Of a stretch of DNA of 64,000 nucleotides, positions 47,197 to 59,891 are shown one piece after another. The notes under the pieces are model-generated. The model was not told the DNA's origin and did no database searches. It saw only the letters and a list, made by a program, of their open reading frames with translations. Origin of the DNA: Nymphaea colorata (Eukaryota > Streptophyta > Magnoliopsida > Nymphaeales > Nymphaeaceae); contig NC_045148.1 of NCBI RefSeq assembly GCF_008831285.2, positions 8,375,001 through 8,439,000 on the forward strand, written 5' to 3'. The first letter of the stretch is position 1, and the number at the start of each line of letters is the position of its first letter. Both the position numbers and the translations under genes were made by a program.

Positions 47197-48976
47197 ATGG
47201 CAGCTGCACGACAATCACACCATCTATCATCTTTCCTTCTCGTCCTTGTTGTGATCACCACCCATCTCCTACCCTTGTGTTCATCAACCACCTCCCCTGC
47301 AATCAATACCGCAAGAGATGTCGTGCAGGTTGATGCCCACCTGAAGTCGACGCTTCATGAGAAGGCTCACATTGCAGAACACGGAGCCTGTCCCCCTCCG
47401 GCGAGTTCTCGGCATCGTCGCCACAAAAGGAGGCCACACCACCACCACCGTCACAGATCAAGGCCAAAAGGTCACCCCGCGGCGGCCAGCATCGAGATCC
47501 CTCTGCAGCTTCGCAATGGGCAGTACTACTTCATGAATCTCTCCATGGGAACTCCACCCGTCCACTTCTCCGCCGTTGTTGACACAGGCAGTGATCTTAC
47601 TTGGACCAAGTGCGACTGCCCTGGCTGCTCTTACGCTAGCGGCAGCAGGACGTTAAACCCCAGTGCCTCCTCCTCCTATACAGATTTGCCGTGCACGGAT
47701 GCATTGTGCAACGCCTATTGCGAAGATGAGGGTGGCTGCACCTACACCCAAACTTATGGGTCTTTAGAGCAGAGCCATGGGTATCTGTACAAGGAGACCA
47801 TGACCTTGGGATCCATGGCGGCTAAGAATGTCACCTTCGGATGCAGCTTTGATGAGTCGAGTTTCGAAATGACCGCCGGAATCGTTGGCCTCGGCCGCGG
47901 CCCCCGGTCGCTCGTAGCTCAATTGGGCTCCATGATTGACTACCAATTCTCCTTCTGCTTGAGTGGGTTGAGTGATTCCAGGCCCAGCCGTCTCGTGCTT
48001 GGGCCTGGGCCTTCCTTCATTCATGGTGGCATCAGTGCTCCAATGCTGACCAACAGCAAGATGCCGCATGTTTACTTTGTGGCTTTGAAGGGCATCAGTG
48101 TGGGAGGGAAGCGCCTGCAGATCCCAGCTTGGGTTTTCCAAATCGACCAGACAGGAACTGGAGGTTTCTTTGTCGACTCGGGTTCCCGTTACATGTGTCT
48201 TGTTGAACCAGCATACAGGTATGAAAAACTTCACGTCTTCTTCTCTTTGCCCTCTGGCTTATATCTTGTTGAGATTAATCTTGCCAACTACTGCCCATCT
48301 GCAAAAGAAAAATGAAAATTTCTAATGCAAACTAAGACTTGTGCTCTCCAAATTTTTGCTTTATACCAATGTTTATTGTTCAATTCCGAACAAAAGAATT
48401 GCAAACTTCATCACTCATCCTATTACAATTCCAACTGCCAAATTAAGTTCGCAAGTAAATGTTGCCAACTTAGTGATGAATAATTTCATACCAAAAAATT
48501 ACTTTTAGTTGTTTACCTTTTCTCATTCTGATTTTGGACTTTCCCACCTACACTTTAGCCTTCCCATGTTAATTAGTATTGATTGACCAGAGAGAAAAGC
48601 TTCAGTATACACAATGGGTGCTCATTTTTTCTGTTTTCATGGCAGCCAAGTACTGGGTGCATTCGCCGAGGCAATTGGTTTACCGATTGTGGGTAGCCCG
48701 ATCCCTGATCTCAGTGCGTGCTTCAAAGGCTTGCCTGGTTCATTATCAATCCCAAGTCTCACACTTCATTTTCAGAATGGTGATCTGCATTTGCCTCTAG
48801 AGAACTATTTCGTTGTTGTGACGGAAGATGAGTTGTCATGCTTAGCAATTATCAGGACACCATTCGGGCGATCATTTTCTGTCATTGGAAGCATGACAGT
48901 GCAGAATATACATGTCAATTATAATGTTGGAAAGAGCTTAATGACCTTCACACCTACACAATGTGATAAATTGTGA
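47197..48976 (+). CDS. Protease E: nepenthesin-type aspartic protease, canonical DTGS
   Basis: Exons 47197-48218 and 48646-48976 join across a 427-bp intron (AYS/QVL) and give 450 residues. A signal peptide (FLLVLVVITTHLLPLCSS) is followed by the QVDAHLKSTLHEK propeptide motif shared with the other loci, then an unusual His/Arg-rich linker (about residues 72-92). The first catalytic site is D129-T-G-S132 and the second D327-S-G-S330. The flap region reads YGSLEQSHGYL rather than the YGDxS form. The promoter, intron and 3' flank are unlike those of A to D, so E is an older paralogue at the edge of the array. It should be a secreted or vacuolar endopeptidase. The start was chosen for its ACCATGG context and position before the signal peptide. 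Confidence 0.9.
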
Positions 48977-50169
48977 GGGTTTTCTTAAATGTAGTCTTCT
49001 TTTTCTTCTTGCTTTTGTGTTTGATCAATGCCGCTGATACCAATTGCCCTTTGTCTACTTGCTCCTATGACTCTGTCAATCTGGTGGTATGTGTAACTTT
49101 TCTTCTGCAATTAGTGCTTTACCTGTGGGGGCTGTAAATCCCTTTATTATTGATAATTACACATCTTTCCACGTCTTCTTTTTTTACATCAATTGTGGGA
49201 GGCTGATAAAAGAAGATTAAAATGAACTTGGTTCTGGCAAGCACGAAAACCTCAAGAAAAATGGATCGTCCTTGGATGCGCCTCGGCTCAGGGTTCTCAA
49301 GGCGCTATAACTAATTATTTAGTACGTGAGAAAAGCATGCTAAAGGCGTTCTTTCTCTTACAACCTTACAGCTGTTACTACCATAGTCATAAAAAATGCA
49401 TTTTTTTTAAAAAGTGATAAATTGAATGGCCACTTAAAACTTAAAAAAAACATGTTTTTTTGAAAAAAATGTAAAAAACAAAAGAATGCATTTTTCTACA
49501 TTTTTTTATTTTTTAATGCCAAATAGTTTTTTTCATTTTCTATTTTTTATTTGTTACAAATCTACTTATATCTTTTGATGTTTGTGTTATTAGTTTCTCA
49601 CTCATTTAATTTTTCTTTTATTTTTAGTTTTTTAAAATTTTAAAAAATTTATCATATTTTTTCCCATTATTTTTTCTCATATTATACCCAAGACGTCTTT
49701 TAAAACTCTGAAATGCTATTGTACTGCAGCTACTTAATAGAGCACATTTACAATTATAGCAAAACTTGAAACCCTAGATGATACTTTTTTTCATGGGCGC
49801 TGCTCTAACTGAAATAACTATTAAAAGAACAACTTGTTTATGCTTCCCTTAGTTTGGACTTTGGCGATGAAGAACTTGACGCATGATTACAACTTTGGTA
49901 AACAAATCTGCAATTTTCTCCTTGTTTTAAACATAAGCATGTAATATATATAGTCACGTACAAAGTAATGACCAATTTAGTGTTTAATGAGTAACTTGAT
50001 TGCCGATGTAATAGCCTAATAGGGCCTTGCTGAATCCCAACGATGCAATTCTAAATTAATTAACAAAAATTTCAACCAGATTAATTTACTTACTACCTTT
50101 GCCATGACATGATATTTTGCTTATATAGAACACCATGATATTCTATATTATTTATTTGTTTCCAAGAGA
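48977..50169. other. 3' flank of E, repeats only
   Basis: The E 3' UTR is followed by AT-rich DNA including a copy of the AT-rich dispersed repeat at 49390-49710. No gene seen. Confidence 0.6.
49390..49710 (+). repeat. AT-rich dispersed repeat, copy 3
   Basis: Same orientation as 2980-3310. It carries ATGCCAAATAG, AATCTACTTATATC, GTTATTAGTTTCTCACTC and ATTTATCATATTTTTTCCC. Confidence 0.65.
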
Positions 50170-50430
50170 CTGGGTGGGTGCCGGGCCGGCCCACCGGTGG
50201 GAGCCTGGTACAGGCTTAGGTCTTGGCCAAAAAAACCTGGCCTGGGTCGGTCCGATGGGGTCCGACCTAGCCTGTTAATATTAAAAAAATATTTAAAATA
50301 CAATTTATATTTAAAAAAATTATAATTTAAAAATTATTTTTTATTGTAACCGAGCCGGTGCCGGGCCGTGCCCAGGCCCAAATTTCGTATTGTCTGGCCT
50401 GACCTGGCCCGGCCCGATGCCCATCCCTGG
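50170..50430 (+). mobile_element. MITE-like element with GGGTGGGTGCCGGGC ends
   Basis: The left end CTGGGTGGGTGCCGGGCCGG and the right end GGCCCGATGCCCATCCCTGG are inverted repeats around an AT-rich core. It is the same family as 27236-27379 and 33445-33707. Confidence 0.6.
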
Positions 50431-50491
50431 AAACAATAGTACAAGTTGTCCAATCTCTATCAGTGGAGGTGCTTAGGTGCCATACGTTGGT

Positions 50492-50845
50492 TCAGACTTC
50501 AAAGTTCATTAACCAAGTCCTTTTTAAGATATCTAACCACCCTTCAAGCAACATTAGACTCAATGGTATTGAGATTTTGCATATGCACTGCTTAATTAAT
50601 ACGTGCATTGCATATGTAAATTTTGGTTGAATTAAAGTTAGGTAGGCCAGTTTTCCCACCAATTGCCTAGAATGAGAAAGGCCTTCAAGTGCTTCAATCT
50701 CATCTGCCATGGCTTGGAGCCAACAAGGGGGCTCAATTGCTTCTCTGTGAGAGGGAGTCTTAGTTTCATGGGATATGGACAAAAGAAAGTTTGACGAGTA
50801 GGTGAGAGTTGTTTGAAAGAAATGTAATTGGACAGTGGATATCTG
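50492..50845 (-). mobile_element. Ty1/copia retrotransposon pol relic
   Basis: On the minus strand, one frame shows PCWLQAMADEIEALE, followed after an internal deletion by RQLVGKLAYLTL and YAMHVL. These are two separated landmarks of the copia reverse transcriptase and its C-terminal part. An adjacent frame shows YPLSNYISFKQLSP, the segment normally just upstream. The relic therefore has a frameshift and at least one large internal deletion. No LTR, integrase or protease part is seen. It is not functional. Confidence 0.75.
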
Positions 50846-51273
50846 TTACATGCTCCTTGTTGTAGCGTGATTGAATCTGCAAGTTTGAAGTTGCAAGTCG
50901 AAAACAAAAATCTTTTAGAAGAACTAAAGGCTTGCATTTGTGTTTAAGGATGGAAGGTCAAATGAATTTTTCAAAATTTGATTGATCAACAGTGAATGGT
51001 TTTGAATCACATCTATCAGGACAAAATTTTGAGTAAGCTATGGAGAAAATTTTAAAGAAACTTCTCTTTCCAGAACTTTTATAGTCACTAGTTCATGATA
51101 TTCAGCAGACAAAGGTAAGACAGTTTGAGAAATAGTATAAAGATGTTTTTGAAACGAATTATAGAATTTTGAAACGAAGCAAGTGGGTCAAAAGATGAAT
51201 CGGCAAGGTCTGCTTATGAATTGAGTGAAGCATATGTGAAACCAGAAACCGGGTTTCTCTTCTCTTCTTCGAG

Positions 51274-51448
<175 letters not shown>

Positions 51449-51728
51449 AACTCTTAGGTCTCTCACGCACACACACATACATGCACACATTGAAATGGTC
51501 ATTGGGGTGAGAGAAAGGATCCTTCTTTACCCTCTGCCTCTTCAACTAAGAAGGGTTGGAGCTAGAAAACTCTGGCTAAGAAGCACAAAATATAAAATTT
51601 TAAATTTTAAGGGCACCAACATGTAAGTGAAAAAAATTACTCAAAAATATTAATGCAAAAATTTAAAAAAAAATTGGGTTCCATGTGGGCAACTGCCCAC
51701 ACGTGGCTAACACCTCCCTCTGCCCTAC

Positions 51729-51806
51729 ATCCAAGCCCCAATAACTAGGTTAGGAAGCTTTCGTATTCCTGTTTCTACCAATCTCTCTCTCTCTCTCTCT
51801 CTCTCT

Positions 51807-51843
<37 letters not shown>

Positions 51844-51892
51844 CAAGCCCCAATAACGAGGTTAGAAAGCTTTCGTATTCCTGTTTCTACCA

Positions 51893-51962
<70 letters not shown>

Positions 51963-52056
51963 AAGCCCCAATAACCAGGTTAGAAAGCTTTCTTATTCCT
52001 GTTTCTACCAATCTCTCTCTCTCTCTCTCTCTTTCTATATATATATGTGTGTGTTG
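51729..52056 (+). repeat. Triplicate of about 115 bp carrying (CT)n(TA)n
   Basis: Three tandem copies start at 51729, 51841 and 51959. Each begins ATCCAAGCCCCAATAAC and continues AGGTTAG(A/G)AAGCTTTC and TTCCTGTTTCTACCAATC. Each ends in its own CT run and TA run of differing length. Confidence 0.9.
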
Positions 52057-53277
52057 ATAGTCCCTTTCTCAATATATTATCTTTCTTTGTTATATTCTGG
52101 TTTCTCTCACGGTGAAAGAGACTAGGCACATTCAAAGAGTTTGTGAGGTTTGGAAGCTTGGACTGAGGTTGTTGTTTGCTGCACTTTTGAAACGGTCAGT
52201 ATTTAAAACAACTAGTTTTTGGTACACTAGCAATTTGTTGAATTAGACATATTAAAAATCTATGTTTAAAAATGGTTCACTCACTCCCAGTCAATGAGTA
52301 TGACTCGCCGAGTCATTAGTTGAAGATTGATGAGTCAAATCCAAAGTCACTAGGTTTTGAAAAAATTGCTTGCAGCTACTCAATTAAACATGTTTAAAAT
52401 TACAGAAAAACCTACACTCTAGGTGATCCTTTTTTTTCTTTAGCCTTTGTAAAGCCGAGACTACATTGAAAAAAAACAACTCTTTAACATGGTCCTCCAA
52501 GGGGCTGGCACACTGATTGGGGCGAGGACAATTAGGTGGTAGAGTTCTGTTGCGAATTCTTGGGGCATTAACTTTTTGTGCTATAAAATGGGAGTCGTCG
52601 AATGCGCAAGTTGAAGCGTGGTGAAAGCGACATGCGAGACACTAAAAGTAGGGGGAAAGGAGGTATTAGGTAAAGGCGAGACCTTTTATTGGGGAGTGGG
52701 TCTCCTCCGGCTCAGTAAACTCCTTTACACATGGCTCTATAACATTAGTCAGCAATGACTTTTAAAAGGGAGAGTATTGGAGGATATCCAGCCATACTCA
52801 CAAATGACATCTCAAAGTTGTAAACGGTAAGGTTTTTTTTTTTTTTTTTGTATATAATACGATGAGCTTGGAAAAAAAATGAAAAAAATGAGAAAAATAT
52901 AGTAAATTTTAAAAAATTTTAAAAACTTAAAAATAAGAGAAAATAAAATAAGTGAAAAACTAATAACACAAACATCAAAATATCAAAATATAAGTAGATT
53001 TGCAACAAATAAAAAAAAAAACTGATTGGCATTAAAAAATTTGAAAAAATGGAAAAAGTGAAAAAACGTGGAAACATTTTTTTTTTTCAAAAAAACATGC
53101 TTTTTGAAGTTTTAATCGGTCATTTAATATTTATGGCATTTTTTTTAGAAAAAAACGTGTTTTCTAAAAGCCTCATCAGATGATATGCACTTTTTACTTC
53201 AAATGGCATCCCAATGCAAGGTAATTGAATGTCTGCCTATCCAGCCATGCTGTGAGGCCCTAATTAAAAGTCGGCCA
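52057..53277. other. Intergenic, repeats only
   Basis: AT-rich sequence that includes a reverse copy of the AT-rich dispersed repeat (52830-53130). No gene recognised. Confidence 0.55.
52830..53130 (-). repeat. AT-rich dispersed repeat, copy 4
   Basis: Reverse orientation. It shares AACTAATAACACAAACATCA with copy 2 and has TAAGTAGATTTGCAACAAAT, the complement of the CTACTTATAT region of copies 1 and 3. Confidence 0.65.
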
Positions 53278-53400
53278 TCACCTCAACAACCGTGCTTGCT
53301 CTTGATCAGCCAATAGCTTGATCAAGTTGGCGTCCACTTGCATGACATCGACTACATTAATCTTGCATATTCGAGCAAAGGAGATGGTGGTGGTGCTGGA
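53278..53400 (-). pseudogene. Antisense relic of a protease N-terminus
   Basis: On the minus strand, 53400 down to 53278 reads SSTTT, then INVVDVMQVDANLIKLL and DQEQARLL, before a TGA stop. Compare CSSTTS-PAINTARDVVQVDAHLKSTL of locus E and NLVQVDAHLNL of A to D. The nearest upstream ATG (53411-53409) is in another frame. A TATAAAG lies at 53574-53568. Nothing matching the catalytic region follows; the AT-rich repeat at 52830-53130 lies there instead. It is a short, broken fragment in the opposite orientation to the array. Confidence 0.5.
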
Positions 53401-53835
53401 GAGAAGATCATATTAGAGAGACTAGCTTTGGTAAGGAGAGAAAAGATCATAGCGTAGGGATTGGAGGTGATTAATAGTAGATCTGTAATTCTTCCCCAGT
53501 CTGCGAGAGAAGAGATCGATCAAGATTTTCCTTGTAACTAGTTGTCTTCCCGTATTCATATACAATACTTTATATGTGTTTGGGGTGAGCGAGAGATTCA
53601 TTCCACCGTCCGAAACAAGTTCCGAAGGCCCCATTATTCCCCTTTATCTTTGGGGTCTTGAGTTACGTCGATGTCAGTAATAGCAAAAATGCACCATTCA
53701 ACTTGAACACCCTATCATTTTAAGACAATAATATTTTATATGTGATTCACCATTAAAAACTAAAGTTACTAGTTAATACTCATCAATTATAATGTCACAC
53801 TCATATTTTTTTTATTGTTCATGAAAATAACACTG

Positions 53836-53893
53836 ATGAGAATCCCTATCTGACCAACTATGCTATGAGAATCCCTATCTGACCAACTATGCT
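53836..53893 (+). repeat. 29-bp perfect tandem duplication
   Basis: ATGAGAATCCCTATCTGACC plus AACTATGCT occurs twice back to back (53836-53864 and 53865-53893), about 270 bp upstream of the TATA box of the JmjC gene. Confidence 0.95.
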
Positions 53894-54139
53894 ATATGGA
53901 CGGATTCAGATCCGAGTGGAGCTTACGACCTGAAGCTGACTGTTTCCAACTTAACGTAACTGCTCCAAGTTCGGGGAACGGGCGGATTTGGATCACAACG
54001 ACTGGAACCAAAAAGTCAGCAGGAGAGACTCCCACAAAAGCGGACGTTCTGAGCCGGACGGCCCGGATTTTCTACATCATCGCAATCGGACGTCACTTGT
54101 CTCCTCGACTTCCTCCCTCGCTCCGCCCTTCCCCGCCAC

Positions 54140-54146
54140 TATAAAA
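54140..54146 (+). promoter_or_regulatory. TATA box of the JmjC gene
   Basis: TATAAAA in CCGCCACTATAAAAGGC. It is 175 bp before the ATG at 54315, giving a GC-rich leader of about 145 bp. Confidence 0.7.
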
Positions 54147-54314
54147 GGCTTTCTCCGCCTCCGTCCGGCGCCACCGGGGCCTCGCCGAGAGGAACTTCTG
54201 GTGGTCGGCAAGTGGGAACCCGGGGGAGGAGGAAACGCCCTCCCGGAGTACGCCGCTCGGGCGACGGCTGTTTTCCGGCGGGTTTAGGTTCCCAGTCGTG
54301 ACCGTTTCGCGGCG

Positions 54315-57300
54315 ATGGGGGAGGAGCCGGTTCCGCCGGACGAGGTCCGCTGCCGGCGTACGGACGGAAAGGACTGGCGGTGCGTCCGCAAATGCATGGA
54401 AGGGCGGACGCAATGCGAGGTCCACTACCTGCAGTCGCTTCACCGCCAGCAGAAGCGCAGGGTCCCCGAAACCCTAAAGCTCAAGAGGCGATGGAGGTCC
54501 AAGAAGATGCAAGAGAAGGAGGATCAGCAGAGTTGCAAGGCAGAGCCACCATTGGAGGGCCTGACGGAGGAGCTGTCGAAGCTGCGGGACGGAACGAAGG
54601 TACCTGGAATGCTGAGCGCGAGGGCCAAGGATCTGGGCCTGCGGAGGAGCACGACGAAGAGGGGAGGGATCGGAATGAACTTGAAGGAGACCCTCGGGCG
54701 GGCTCTGAGTTTGAGCTTGAAGAAGATGAAGCTGAAGAAGAGGGATTTGAAGGGGGAATTGGTGAGGATGGTGGTTAGTAGGGAGTTGGAGAGAAGGGGG
54801 AGGAGTGAGTCTTTGGTCAGAGATTTGCCTAATGGCGTCATGCTGATCCCGGGAACAGAAGATTCGACCGTTCCTGACGATGATGTGTTTCAAGGGAGGG
54901 TGGGCTCCCCGACAGCCGTCGTGGAGCGCCGGCCTGTTCGGTCGAAAAATGCGGAGCCGGCCATTGTGGGAACCTTCAAGGTAATGGTTTGACTTCCTCT
55001 TCTTGTCTGCCTTTTATTTGTTTTGCTTCATTCCGGACCTTCATGTCCGCTTCTTCATAGCAATGCGGCTTAGGCCTTAAGAGTATTCGGATAGTTTCAA
55101 TTTCAGGCAATGCCACGGAATTTTCCAATTGGAGTGGATAGGAAACAGTGCCATCAGTGTCGGAAAAGTGATGGAGAGATGGTCATCCGATGCTCAAACT
55201 GTAATAGGACACAGTTTTGCCGAGATTGTATAGCAAGATGGTAATTCTTTGTCTCAATAATCAATGTCGAGTAATTCTGCCTCTGCACATTATATTGGCT
55301 CTTTTCTCAAAATGTTCAACTGGATTGCAGTAGCATGGTTCCGAAACTGTTGATATTTTTTATTTCTTTGATTAACCATCCGATTAATCTTAACATAGAG
55401 TTCTGTTTCTTACATTTTATTATTCTCCTTCTATAGTCTAACTAAAAGGGGCTCTGCAAAATATGAACTTAAATACAAGGAGAATATCGAAAATGGTCTA
55501 AGAATTGCATTTCCTGTGTATTCACATTCTGTGGTACTAAGTTTGCAAGCTGAAATGAATACACAATCCTAACTACAATACACATGGAACGAAGGACTTA
55601 TAACCAATATGTGATCTAGCTATACATGTGTTAGTCGATATATCAATGTTAACGATTTTCACCTCAGTGAATCACAAAAGCACTTTTAAAACTGATGTTA
55701 CTTTTAATAGTAGGGTTCTGTCTCAGAAGAGTCAATGTTTGAACACTATGTCCACAAAATTAACTTTAGTAAGGTATACTTGAACTGGAGATAATACTTA
55801 TTGGGATTTTAGAATCTGAAAAGGTGTAGAACTTTTATCAATAGTAAAAGTAAGAAACAGGTTCACAACCTCTTTTGAGTTGGGATCCATGTGAAGGATT
55901 CAAGGTATCTTCCTGGGCCTCTTCTTATTATGTTGCCACCTCTTCTGAATGAACTTGGGATGGTGTTGTTAGCAATATTCATCAAGAACAATTAAAGGTC
56001 ATTGCCGTATGCATCTTGTCATGCCGAGATGTTGACAAACCTTGCCTTTCCACTTTTCAGCTTGCCGTCAGTAGACTTGCTTTATTTGTGTGATTGCCTG
56101 GTTGTGGGTGACTTCGAAAATAAATCATGGAATCCTAGTTCATATGTTATGGATTTGTAAGCAGCCCTTGCTCCGACAACTCAGTTCTTGTTTTGAGAAC
56201 CGTAAAGGTATCAATCATGGCCGTGGCAACTAGGTCCAGTTACTAAAGTTTGGCACTTTCTCTTTGGACCTGATAATACCCCACACATGCTCCCCTGCAG
56301 CACCTCTAGTCATACGTGATGATCCTGAGGAATGAGGCTACTGCCTCTTCACGCGGATGCTACACCAAAAGTGTGCACATTATTGAATAAATCTCTGTAC
56401 TAGAATCAGGAGATCAGACGGAGAGAGCACTTGTAATGCTATGTAGGCCAGGTTATATATGCATCTGAGTTGCTTTATATAACACTAATATTGGTGATAT
56501 GTGTATGATATTTCCAGAAAAGAATAAGAGAAAGAAATTGTCCCAATATTTTGAATTTTTGATCATATCGTCAATGCAAATGAACCCCAAGTTTTTCTTG
56601 ATACATTTGTGGTTGTTTTTAATATATTATAAAACATTTTTGTTTATTTTAACATTTCAAATAAATCATTACTTTCATTTTTTAATCAACGTTTTGGTAA
56701 AAAGTTTAGTGTAAAACTCATTCTTGAAATTTATTATTATTATTTTATATATGTTGTTTCTTTGAAGTTTTGAGATTTCAGATTAATATCTGATAAAAAC
56801 TTTGCGGACAGAGATCTGAAAATTATTTCTCTAGCTTTGTTGCTGGATTTGCCGGATGGCTAATATCATTAAAAAAGAGTTGCCACAAGAGCATTAGTGA
56901 CGACTTATTGTGCAACAATGGTTCATGGTACTTTTAGCAACAGTTTATGGTGCTTTCAATTAAAATTTTTTAAGTTCTTTAGTCTATGACAGCATCTGGC
57001 ATTTGGCAGATTCAAATCAAATTGGCTGGTTGCTGGATGACAAAATATTTAACAAACACAGCATTTGCAATAGTTTAAGATGTAGCGACGATTTAAGATG
57101 TTTCTAATGGCGGTTTATGATGTCTGACAATGAACTTTAAATACTTAGCCATCCAACAACATCTGACAGCTGGTTGATTTCATGTTTCCTGTTTATAGAC
57201 ACACACACACACACACACTCTCTAAACTAAAGTACCGGCACAAAGGTTATTTTCATATTTGGCAGGGATCATTTTTTAGTGTGTTTTTCATTTGTGATGC

Positions 57301-57597
57301 TTTTGCAAACACATATTGATTGCGTCAAGTGGGTGAAAGTTGGAATTTCCAACCAAGAAAGCCTCGTCGATATGCAGAGACCTGCACTGCCTCTTCTCGA
57401 CAAAATAAATGTCTTTGTGCTCATGTAATGAGAATGAACACTTATCTAAAGAAAATAATAAGGGAGATGGGTCTTGCTTGCCTCCACTTAAGTGCTCGTT
57501 CTCATCAAAGGTCAATGTATGGCTGAGTAGAAACTTGGTCTCCATGACCCTACTTAGCTTCTTTTCCAGCAAGCATTAGGTATGCTGGCTTTTTGAA

Positions 57598-57646
<49 letters not shown>

Positions 57647-57687
57647 ATATATATATATAGTACCTAAGAGTTTGGTGCCTACCAAAT

Positions 57688-57782
<95 letters not shown>

Positions 57783-59489
57783 CGCGAGCGAGAGAGAGAG
57801 AGATGTACTTGACTCTTAAGTGTTAGAACCATAAAGAACCATCTTAGCCATTGATGTTTCCAAGATGGATGGTTGAGAGAAAAAGTTGTTAATGCTAGAT
57901 ATTTAAAATATCCCATGTCCCATTTCTCCTTACTTTTTCTCAGCCATGCATCTTGTAAAGGTCAATGGCCAAGATAGGACACAAAACAACCTTTTTTTTT
58001 TCCAAAGGATGATGTGAGATTGGGCGTCGGCCAGTGCATCGCTGGTGCCAGCCTCCCCGTTGAGATGGACCACAAATTTAAGGTTCTTTTTAGTAAAATG
58101 TAACTAAAAGGCAGTCTGATTTTTTGAATCGGATGGCCCATGTGCATTTTGTGGGGAACACCCTATCAGTATCGTTACTCTATATATATATATTTTGTAT
58201 ACAAGTGTATTGACTGTTGCCTTGATAAACTCATGTAATTAGTAAGATGGGTACTTAATGATTGAACCTAATAAGCCCCACACTTGTTCCCCTATAGCAC
58301 CTTCAGTCATAATTGACTGCTGCTTATTAGTTATTACCTTTGTAAACGAAGCCACTGCCTCTTCTTGTGGTTGCTGCAGCAATAAATGATATGTAGATCT
58401 TTGGTATTGGAATCGATGTCTTCACATGGAGAGAGCACTTTTAAAATTATTATTAAGGTCTATAGGCATCTGAGTTGTCTCATACCATTGTCACAGAAAT
58501 CACATCCTGTTGGGAAAAAAACACGTATAATACGCCAAAACACAATCAGCTATTCAGCTGTCTAAACGTGAAAAAAATGTGTCGTTTTAAAAAAATGCTA
58601 GAAAATAAAAACACGTATTATACGTATCTTATATGTGTTTTTTTGCGTATTTTTATGATTTTTTATATTTTTATATTTTTCAGGATTTATTAAATGTTTT
58701 AAATTTTTTAAAAGATTGTTGAGATTTTCCCGAGATATACAACTTTGCCGTATTTTTCCCGAGAAATTCTTCGTCGTGTAATATCCGTACACGTTTTTTG
58801 TGACAATGTTTCGTACCATGGTCACCACTACTGTTCATAACATGTTGCTGGCAAGGTTCCTCTCAGGATTTTGAATAATTTATGATGTAGATTTTCTTGG
58901 GTCAATTTCAGAACCTAAAATGCATAAATAACAAAAAGAAAGACTAAAAGTTTACAGGTTTTCTGATGCCTTTATTGCAAAATTATCAGGGAATCATTAG
59001 AAGAATTTTTTGAAAGCATAAGAGAGATCTTTGACAAGGATTTTTTTTTTCCAAAAACACAAAAAATATGCAAAAACAAAGGAAAATGAAAAAAATCAAA
59101 AAGATTTGTGATATTTAAAATAAAATGCTTAAAATGAAAAATTGCATTTTTTTTGCGTTTGTTCAGAAAAGCTGTTTTAATATGCTGCAAGCGTTTAATG
59201 TTTCTCTAATGCTCTAATTAACTGTTTTGAATTTCTATCAAATTTCTTGTAAGAAATATAGTAGAAAACTCAAAATTTTCACAAATTTTCTGTTATTTTC
59301 CCAAGAAAAAGAAACTCCCTAATACCCAGAAGCCCTCACTGATAAATCCTGAGAACAATGTCTGTCGAGGTCAAGGAAACAAAGTTTAAAAAGAATAATC
59401 ACATGCTTAAACATATTGTAAAAACTTTTATGAAGGTACTCCAAAATATGTCAGGAATATCTTGGGATATTGCCACATTTCTTTTATCA

Positions 59490-59521
<32 letters not shown>

Positions 59522-59636
59522 CATATAGTTCTAATCCGGAGATCGAACCAATCAAATGGGTTCTATTTGATTTTAATGGAAACGATCTTTATATAGATCC
59601 AAAGGTCTAATCTAATAAAGAAAAACGGTTTAATTG

Positions 59637-59677
<41 letters not shown>

Positions 59678-59819
59678 TATATATATATTTGTGCCAATTT
59701 ACAATCGATAGTCTGGATATCAAACCTATCAAATGGGTTCTATTTGGTTTACATGGAAACGATCTTTATATTAGATCCAAAGGTCTCATCTGACAAAAGT
59801 GAAAGATTTAATCTGAAGC

Positions 59820-59891
<72 letters not shown>

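Noticed and set aside
50170-50430. LTR of the copia relic
   Set aside because: The ends are inverted, not direct, and matching elements occur elsewhere without copia sequence, so it is an independent MITE-like element.
53422-53634. 70-residue minus-strand frame upstream of the protease relic
   Set aside because: No recognisable motif. It covers a region with a TATAAAG box and is more likely old promoter sequence.
54474-54893. 139-residue minus-strand frame in JmjC exon 1
   Set aside because: It is a mirror of the basic, Lys/Arg-rich coding region and has no domain.
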